Source: Cystobasidium ongulense
Taxonomy: Eukaryota; Basidiomycota; Cystobasidiomycetes; Cystobasidiales; Cystobasidiaceae
Direction of reading: 5' to 3'
Length of the DNA stretch: 64,000 nucleotides
NCBI GenBank assembly: GCA_022835595.1
Contig: BQUP01000003.1
Location: 1,660,975-1,724,974, forward strand
The translations under genes and the position numbers were made by a program. This document shows, in pieces, positions 57,792 to 64,000 of this stretch. The notes beneath the pieces are model-generated. The model ran no database searches and was not told the origin of the DNA. It saw only the letters and a list, made by a program, of their open reading frames with translations. Within the stretch, counting starts at the first letter, position 1; every line of letters begins with the position of its first letter.

Positions 57792-60700
57792 ATGACTGAG
57801 ATGGGCAGGTGAGTTTGGACTTCTCTCATCCTTGGTGTACTGTGCTGCTTGCTGACGTCCTGCTCTTTATGTATCCATTCATCTCCGACTCGTCTCGTCT
57901 CGTCGTCAATCTGGCGCTCAATGTGTCGCTGCTCGTTTTCTTACGCGCCTCGATCCCATCCACTACAACCCTATACAGAAGCCTGCTCGGCAGCAGCACA
58001 GACAGGAACAATAACAATCTCTACAACAGCAGTCCTCTGTCCGCCTCTGCTTCCTCGGATGGCTCAGGCTCATCCCAACAGCAGCATCAACGCTTCAATC
58101 CTTTCCTCACTTCACCCACTGCTTCCACAAGCAGGAGTGGGCCTTCTGGTCCTTCTGCTGCCTTTCTACGAGTCAACGACCCTTCTCTGAGAGACGATGT
58201 CGATGATGCCGTTCGCATGCGCAGTGGCCAAGCCGAGTTTGTGAGTGGCGTCGGGAGAGCGCGAGTTTGAAATAGTACAAAAGAGGGGACACTGACATAG
58301 ATTTGTGGATTGACTTACAGGCCCCCATCCAACTCCAAATGCACAATCACAACTACTCAACCGCCTCTTTTGGTCCATCAAGCAGTTCTGCGAATCTCTT
58401 GGCCCCGGAAAGCGGTTTCATGTCGCGCTCAAACAGTATTTCTTCAACAGCAACAGGTCATTCATCATATGATCACACTAATACTGGAGGGTTTAATGGG
58501 AGTACAAATGCATTAAATGCAGCTAAAAAAGCAAGACCAAAAACAAGATATGAAGATTTTATTGTTGGAGAAAAGAAATTGATTACTCAAAATAATTCAA
58601 ATGCTTATGATATTATGCCCGATATTGATTTATTGAATAACAATATGCCGGAAAAAGATGATGCTCTACATGATCCTGGTACTTTGGCACCTAGATTTGG
58701 TCCGGATAGAAGAATTGGTGAACCTAAGAACTACAAGAGGTCGGGCAATCCTTTTAGTTCGAGAGGGTTATTGAATGCTGGTGCTCTTGTTATCATTCTG
58801 TGTGCGGTAAGCGGGGAGACTAGCCAGAGATGGTATAATCTTACGAATTGAACGTTGTGCTGACGGCTATCTGTCTAACAGCTCATTGGAGTGTTCGGTG
58901 CATACCCAATCATCGACAACATCGTCCAAGCAACAGCACAACTGTCGTTTGTCAATTCAACAGGGCAAATACCTGAAATTCAAGGTTATAGAGGTTTGAT
59001 AGATAGAGATACACCTGATTCTGTTATGAAGAGAACTGGCTTTGATGGACAAGAATACTCTCTTGTCTTTTCGGATGAATTTGAACAAGACGGAAGATCG
59101 TTTTGGCCCGGTGATGATCCTTATTGGACTGCTGTCGATGGTCATTATTGTGAGTCACGCCTGATGATATCTTGGAGTGGCCATGAAAGAAATTCATGCT
59201 GATATCTACATGCTCATATCTACATGCTCATTTCATAGATGCCACAAATGATTTAGAATACTATGATCCGAGAGGAGCAACAACAGGCGACGGATATCTT
59301 CTCCTCAACATGACACGCCAAGATCCAGCTGAAAATCACGGCTTTAATTTTTCATCTGGCATGATTCAAACATGGAATCAATTCTGTTTTACAGGTGGTT
59401 ATATTGAAGTCGCAGTAAACTTACCTGGTAATCCTTCAATTGCTGGTTTTTGGCCAGGTGCTTGGACTATGGGGAATTTAGGTAGAGCTGGATATGGTGC
59501 TACGAATGAAGGAGTTTGGCCTTATTCCTACGACGCATGTGATGTCGGTGCCCTACCGAATCAGACTACACCTGATGGAACGGGACCAGCTGCAGCACTG
59601 CAACCTCCCACTATATACGATAAAGGTCTCAGTTATTTGCCGGGTCAGAAACTATCGGCTTGCACTTGTAAAGGTGAAGATCATCCTGGCCCATGGTTAG
59701 ATGATGAAGATAGATATAGAGGTAGATCAGCGCCGGAAATCGATATTCGTGAGTATTATATCCTCCTCGCAGTTCCTTGTTGGTTTTGTTAAGAAAGGAC
59801 TTGAACTGACGCACATGCCCTCCTTTTCTGAATGTCTCATTTGTTGCCGTATATGATCTATTATCGCGAATAGTGGAAGCTGGTGAGTTGCGATCATCAT
59901 GAAATGTCCATATGATGTGGAGGCTTGGCTGACTCTTTTGTACATTTGCTCGTGTTCTCAGTCGTTGAAGCAGACGCGGATACTGGTAGAATGCATGGAA
60001 CTGTTTCCATGTCTGCTCAATTCGCTCCTTATGATGCAGAATATGGTATGTGTACCTTCTCCAAAAAGGCTCTGACTTTTTTTTTCTTTGTCGGACACTT
60101 TGCTAACTGACTCGCGACCCAACAGAATGGAATGAAGTCATCCCAGAAGGATATGAAATTTGGCCAGACAATTACAAAGCCCATATCAACACATACAAGG
60201 GTGGTGTACTTCAACAAGCTGTTTCTGCACTTCCCGAAACGGATCAGTTGTCGTATGAATTGCTAAACCCCACCAGATTCAACACTTATGGATTCGAATA
60301 TCAACCTAGTGTATGTCTCTTCCCCCCTCATTGCTATCTCTGCCTCCCTCCAGTGGTGCTCGCGGAGAGATAGGAGAGCCTCAAAGGGCTATTCATATCA
60401 GCACTAATGCCTCGTTTAATTCCACCCTCTCAGATGTATGGAGACGGCTTCATTACATGGCAACAAGGCGGAGATCCTATCTGGACGCTGAAAGAGGCTG
60501 GAATGAGACCCAATAATTTGACTATGGTCAGCCAGCGTCCCATTAGTAATGAGCCAATGGTAGGTTTCTTTTCCGCTCGTCCAACAGATTGTTCATGCTG
60601 ATATCCCTCTTTTCTTCTCCTTCTCCAGTACGCCATCCTCAACTTCGGTATGAGTCCAAATTTTGGTAGTGTCGATATGGAAAACCTAATATTCCCTGGC

Positions 60701-61064
60701 CTTATGAAAGTAAGTATCCCAATAGATTCTTTACTTTTGTCTTTTATCCAAGTTATTCAGCAGCTGATACCTCATTCTGTTCCTCCAATTTGTCTTAGGT
60801 CGATTACATCCGGATATACCAAAAGTCCAATCAGATCAATATCGGAGTAAGTTGATAAGGGACCTCGTTTGGCTTTTGCGGTGAATGTTAGAATTTGGCA
60901 GGGTGGCTGATATTGTTTCAATGAAATAGTGCGATCCCCCTGGATACCCTACGACGGACTATATTCAAAGACATATCGAAGCGTACACGAATAGTAATTT
61001 GACTATTTGGGAAGATTATACAGATGCTGGTTTCCCCAAGAATAAAATGCTGGACCAATGTTAA
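57792..61064 (+). CDS. KRE6/SKN1-type beta-1,6-glucan synthesis protein (GH16) with a 9-nt microexon
   Basis: Type II membrane protein of the secretory pathway needed for cell-wall beta-1,6-glucan. Exon 1 is MTEMGR, joined by a GTGAGT intron to [20 protein letters not shown] Ser-rich cytosolic part is followed by a membrane anchor [20 protein letters not shown]. The luminal GH16-like domain shows [40 protein letters not shown] and [10 protein letters not shown], then APEIDI. The catalytic LEA is supplied by a 9-nt exon at 59874-59882, after which [20 protein letters not shown] follows. The SKN1 family end reads [35 protein letters not shown] and [19 protein letters not shown]. The stop is at 61062-61064. 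More than ten exons. Confidence 0.93.
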
Positions 61065-62055
61065 ATTTGTTGACAAGGATATCAAAATATACTCATTATT
61101 CGACCAAGTTTTGCAATACACTGCAATATCTCATTACGTACCTTCCTACCTCTTTAAGAGGTAGCCAGCTAGAAAAGGGGCTCTCGCCGAACAAAGCATC
61201 ACATCATACGCAGGAAAAGTTCTATATCCATCGCACGGCATTGTAACATCAAAAATACTAAAAAAGATTGATTCCGTCATAGCCTTCAAGAGGCCGGGGC
61301 TTTCTTTTACTTCTTTCCTTCTTTCTTTCAATAAAAGCATTTAGTGTCTAGAGATAACATTTCGTAAAGTATTCTTCTCTTGCATCTGCTTATGCGGAAA
61401 ACTGTAATATTTATGAAAGTTTTCTGTTCTTTCAGATTTCAGAGTTCCTTCAGCTTTAATTTGATTTCCTCCCACCACAAAATGAACTTAGCTTTTTCCT
61501 TTTTTTCCAGTAAATATTGCTTAAAAGGAAAGCAATGTTGTTGTAGCATTTTAGTCTTTCTTTAGAATATACCATATCTTGAAAGGACTCGGCTATTTCA
61601 TCTTTTCTTGTTTTTTTGCTCGTGCTTCTTCCCCCTTCTTGATCTAGCTCCTTCGTCATTGAATCGGGACGATGCAGTTGTATAAGTTTGTGAAGCCTCA
61701 TATAAGAAGAGATGTTCGCTTCACATCAACGATATGATTGGAAGATATGTTCTAAACATTCGTTTCATGCGAGATCTCGTCCGTGGCTTTGTACTTCGAT
61801 TGTGGACTTTCCGCTTGGTGCCTACGACATCTGCTTACCGTAAGGCAAAGCTTTCCTTTGACCTATATGCCTGTTTTATACTCTCTGGGGCTGTTGTTAG
61901 TCAAGGAGTTGGCAGGGCATGTACATTCATAGATCATGTCAGAGCAGCGAGGGAAAAAGCGAATTCCAGCGATTGTATGCATAGATGCGATTATGTTACA
62001 TAGGAACCACTTTAGATCTCGTGGTAGCAACTGTACGAGTACGTCTAGATCGTCT
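61065..62055. other. intergenic, KRE6-like and ubiquitin-fold-like 3' flanks
   Basis: About 990 bp, tail to tail and A/T-rich with poly-T runs. Short open frames occur on both strands but none has a recognised domain. Nothing else seen. Confidence 0.45.
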
Positions 62056-62655
62056 TTAAAGGTCTTCTTCGCCCATTTCGTTCTCCGGCAGATCCGCGTT
62101 CGCGATGACTGGATCGCTGTATTGACCTATAATTGCGATAAGATGGACTTCAGGGGGTTGCTTTGACGTGGAAGATACAGCTTTCCGTGCGAACTAGGAA
62201 GGACTCACCACCTCTTTCGAAAGAGACACCGACTACATGACCTTGATCTAAGCCCGCTTTGTCGACATTAGTAGAGTCATCCAAAGGTATCCATTTCTCA
62301 TTTCCTTGATCATCTTCACTTTGTTTGAACAACTTTATTGTCTTTACTGTAGGATTAGAACTTAATCCTTCTGATTCTTGTAGTGATTCAAGAGATGATG
62401 ATATAGCTTCGATAAAGGTGGTTTTGATTTCAGAGACTGTCGTTTGTTTCGTTACTGGTATAGCGACGGAGACTAGAGAAGACAAGGGATGTAGCAAGTC
62501 AGTCTCAGTTAGTCAGTGTAACTTCCTCCGGAGATAGACTATGCGATGATGCACTCTTGCCGCATTTCAGCTTGACCGATATAGTGACTGGAAAGACCTG
62601 CGAGCTTTCGTCAGCTCAAGTCGACCCACGTCGAGCGAGCACGAGGACGCACCAT
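62056..62655 (-). CDS. small ubiquitin-fold-like protein, start codon on its own exon
   Basis: Unidentified small acidic protein of 131 residues. Four exons fit: 62655-62653 (ATG alone), 62597-62540, 62472-62209 and 62126-62056, sum 396 nt, all introns GT..AG. The joined frame reads MVFPVTISVKLKCGKSASSH, then SVAIPVTKQTTVSEIKTTFI, TVKTIKLFKQ, KWIPLDDSTNVDKAGLDQGH and VVGVSFERGG, ending DPVIANADLPENEMGEEDL. The order of strand, helix and strands with a late hydrophobic GHVVGVSF resembles a ubiquitin-like fold, an inference without a family match. The Leu/Glu/Asp-rich end could bind a partner. An alternative is a start further upstream. It is divergent from NDUFA8 with about 500 bp between. Confidence 0.6.
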
Positions 62656-63158
62656 GCTAGAACTGTCACCGCATGTATAGAGATGAGATGAGATTGCAAA
62701 GAGCATACAAGCTCAAAGAGCAGTTGCAACTTGACGAGCTCAACTTCCTCGATCACGCTCGCACACACTCGACCTGAGGTGTGATTGCTGTGGAAGGTCG
62801 AGTGGTTTGAAGCTCTGTTGTAGCTGTGGAAAAGGTCAAATGAAGCGTGCGTGGATCAGCTGTGTCGGTGTCGGCTGGAGTCGCTGACCTCGACGAGCCA
62901 CTTGCAAGAGCTGTGGTTGGCTTCTCGCCCGTGGTTGCCTCAACTCGCACTGTCCAGACTGCATTTGTTATACCAACGACAGGCTTGTGACCTCTGCGCC
63001 GTGTCAAGAGTCCTAAAGGCGCGCATCGTTCTATCCGACCTCGTTTCTCTCCCAGTCGGGCCAGTAGCCAATCTTCAAGATGGCAACGCACAGAGAAGCA
63101 AAGCAAGTCCCCGTCACATACGCAGGAGAGAGAGGGATGGATAGAGCACAACGTGCTG
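62656..63158. promoter_or_regulatory. divergent promoter region, ubiquitin-fold-like gene / NDUFA8
   Basis: About 500 bp between opposed starts. An ATG at 63080 opens a frame that reaches a stop after 36 codons without joining NDUFA8, so it is an upstream ORF candidate or leader. Confidence 0.45.
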
Positions 63159-64000
63159 ATGCTTCATCACAACCTCTGCAGATTCCCTGATATTCCATAC
63201 ATCGACCCAGCGCCGCTGCCCAAGAGCGTTCCTCCAGTAGATGAATTGGGCGTCACTTCGGCACCGCTCAAGAGCGCTTCCTACTTTATTGGAGCATACT
63301 GCAAGCCTTACAATGGTGCGTGAGAGGAAATAAAGGTCGTGGCTATGCTACAGCAGCGCTGACTCTTGCACGTAATCGCTGGTCCGACCTCAATCCATGC
63401 CTCCATTCTCGATTATCAAATGGCAGAGGACTTCATGCTATGCAAACAGGAGAACCGAGATCCCGAGCATTGCTTGAAGGAGGGTCGGAGGGTGACGAGA
63501 TGTGCTAGGGAGCTGTAAGTTACATTCTCACTCAAGGACGGTGCATATGCCTCCACGAAGCCTGGTACTAATCCTGAAGTATCCATTTCATTCCATTCCC
63601 TACCTCGTCCATACAGAATCAACAAGATGAGAGAGAATTGCTTAGCAGAATTTGATGCGCATTGGAATTGTTTGGAGAAGAACAACCAGGTGGGCTGCCC
63701 TGCAGTGACTCGTCGGGGAGACACCAGACTGATCACTCTTCGAATATACCAGGAATTATACCTGTGCCGAAAAGCAGAGAAACCTCTGAACAAGTGCATG
63801 TTTGAGAAGATGGTGAGCTAAGCTAGGTGTCTTCAACCAAACAGTACCCGAGCTGACTTTTGGCTGTCTGCGACACTTAACTCTCGCAGGACCTGAAAAA
63901 GGAGATTCCCGGAACACCTGCGGGCAAGGCACCCATACACGAGAAGAAGGTAATGCATGATGCTTCTACGTCGCAGTAGTCGAGCGATTGGGTCACACTG
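63159..64000 (+). CDS. NDUFA8: complex I subunit NDUFA8 (nuo20.8 type), partial at right edge
   Basis: Accessory subunit on the intermembrane-space side of respiratory complex I. From the ATG at 63159 it reads MLHHNLCRFPDIPYIDPAPL, PKSVPPVDELGVTSAPLKSA and SYFIGAYCKPYN. Splicing adds EDFMLCKQENRDPEHCLKEG, RRVTRCAREL, INKMRENCLAEFDAHWNCLE, ELYLCRKAEKPLNKCMFEKM and DLKKEIPGTPAGKAPIHEKK. Four CX9C motifs are complete (CKPYNEDFMLC, CLKEGRRVTRC, CLAEFDAHWNC, CRKAEKPLNKC), the twin CHCH arrangement imported by the Mia40 pathway. Each is regular, and the first is created by a splice junction. The gene continues past the window end after a GTAATG donor at 63950. Confidence 0.93.

Noticed and set aside
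57095-57799. Plus-strand frames of 234 and 156 codons before the KRE6-like gene
   Set aside because: They are built from simple repeats (GCTC) and Arg/Ser/His-rich low-complexity text, overlap each other in different frames, and look like untranslated leader.
63080-63190. ATG at 63080 as the NDUFA8 start
   Set aside because: Its frame (MATHREAKQVPVTYAG) meets a stop after 36 codons, and no donor in the right phase joins it to RFPDIPYIDP. The ATG at 63159 reads straight into the conserved start.

Overview
This 64 kb window is nuclear DNA from an intron-dense fungus, most likely a basidiomycete. Nearly every gene is split by short introns (about 45-100 nt, GT..AG) that interrupt conserved domains. 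Several families also point to Basidiomycota: a PriA/CPL1-type cysteine-rich secreted protein, a KRE6/SKN1 glucan-synthesis protein, an NRG1-type zinc-finger protein and a SIN-pathway Cdc14. The intron style and the CPL1-type protein fit Tremellomycetes or a related class, but no species is claimed. I saw no rRNA, tRNA, CRISPR array or intact transposable element.

Layout. 0.8-6.8 kb: amidase (-), mitochondrial acyl carrier protein (+), cytosolic aspartyl-tRNA synthetase (-). 7.4-10.3 kb: a tandem pair of MARVEL-like four-helix membrane proteins (-). 10.9-14.9 kb: a MetE-like methyltransferase (-) and Ddi1 (-). 16.4-22.5 kb: C2H2 factor (+), mitochondrial ribosomal protein uL1m (-), U1A/U2B'' snRNP protein (+), adenosine kinase (+). 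22.7-29.6 kb: Swi5 (-), a RecQ helicase (-) and an extended-SDR epimerase (+). 29.7-36.1 kb: PriA/CPL1-like protein (-), Sec14 (-), eIF3d (+). 36.1-38.8 kb is nearly gene-free. 40-42.3 kb: NRG1-like factor (+). 42.8-53.1 kb: a rearranged block with SIN Cdc14 (-), a DUF3237 protein (-), a secretory lipase (+), a Zn2Cys6 factor (+) and a tocopherol-cyclase-like gene (-). 53.4-64 kb: Tdp1 (+), KRE6/SKN1 (+), a small ubiquitin-fold-like gene (-) and complex I subunit NDUFA8 (+, cut by the window edge).

Most genes are housekeeping. DNA-repair and proteostasis functions recur: Swi5 lies directly upstream of RecQ on the same strand, and Tdp1 and Ddi1 are also present. I see no operon-like pathway or defence island.

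The strongest unusual signals are these. (1) Microexons of 9, 10, 15 and 9 nt restore invariant motifs in three genes, including the catalytic glutamate region of KRE6/SKN1 and the Rossmann glycine loop of the epimerase. A fourth gene appears to have an exon consisting only of the start codon. (2) A segmental duplication of the cdc14/tocopherol-cyclase-like pair has decayed reciprocally: one copy keeps cdc14, the other keeps the cyclase-like gene, and a Zn2Cys6 gene sits inside the broken cdc14 copy. (3) In the tandem MARVEL duplication the original start codon of one copy has become AAG. (4) The 36-38.8 kb desert is enriched in the hexamer ACGGTA.
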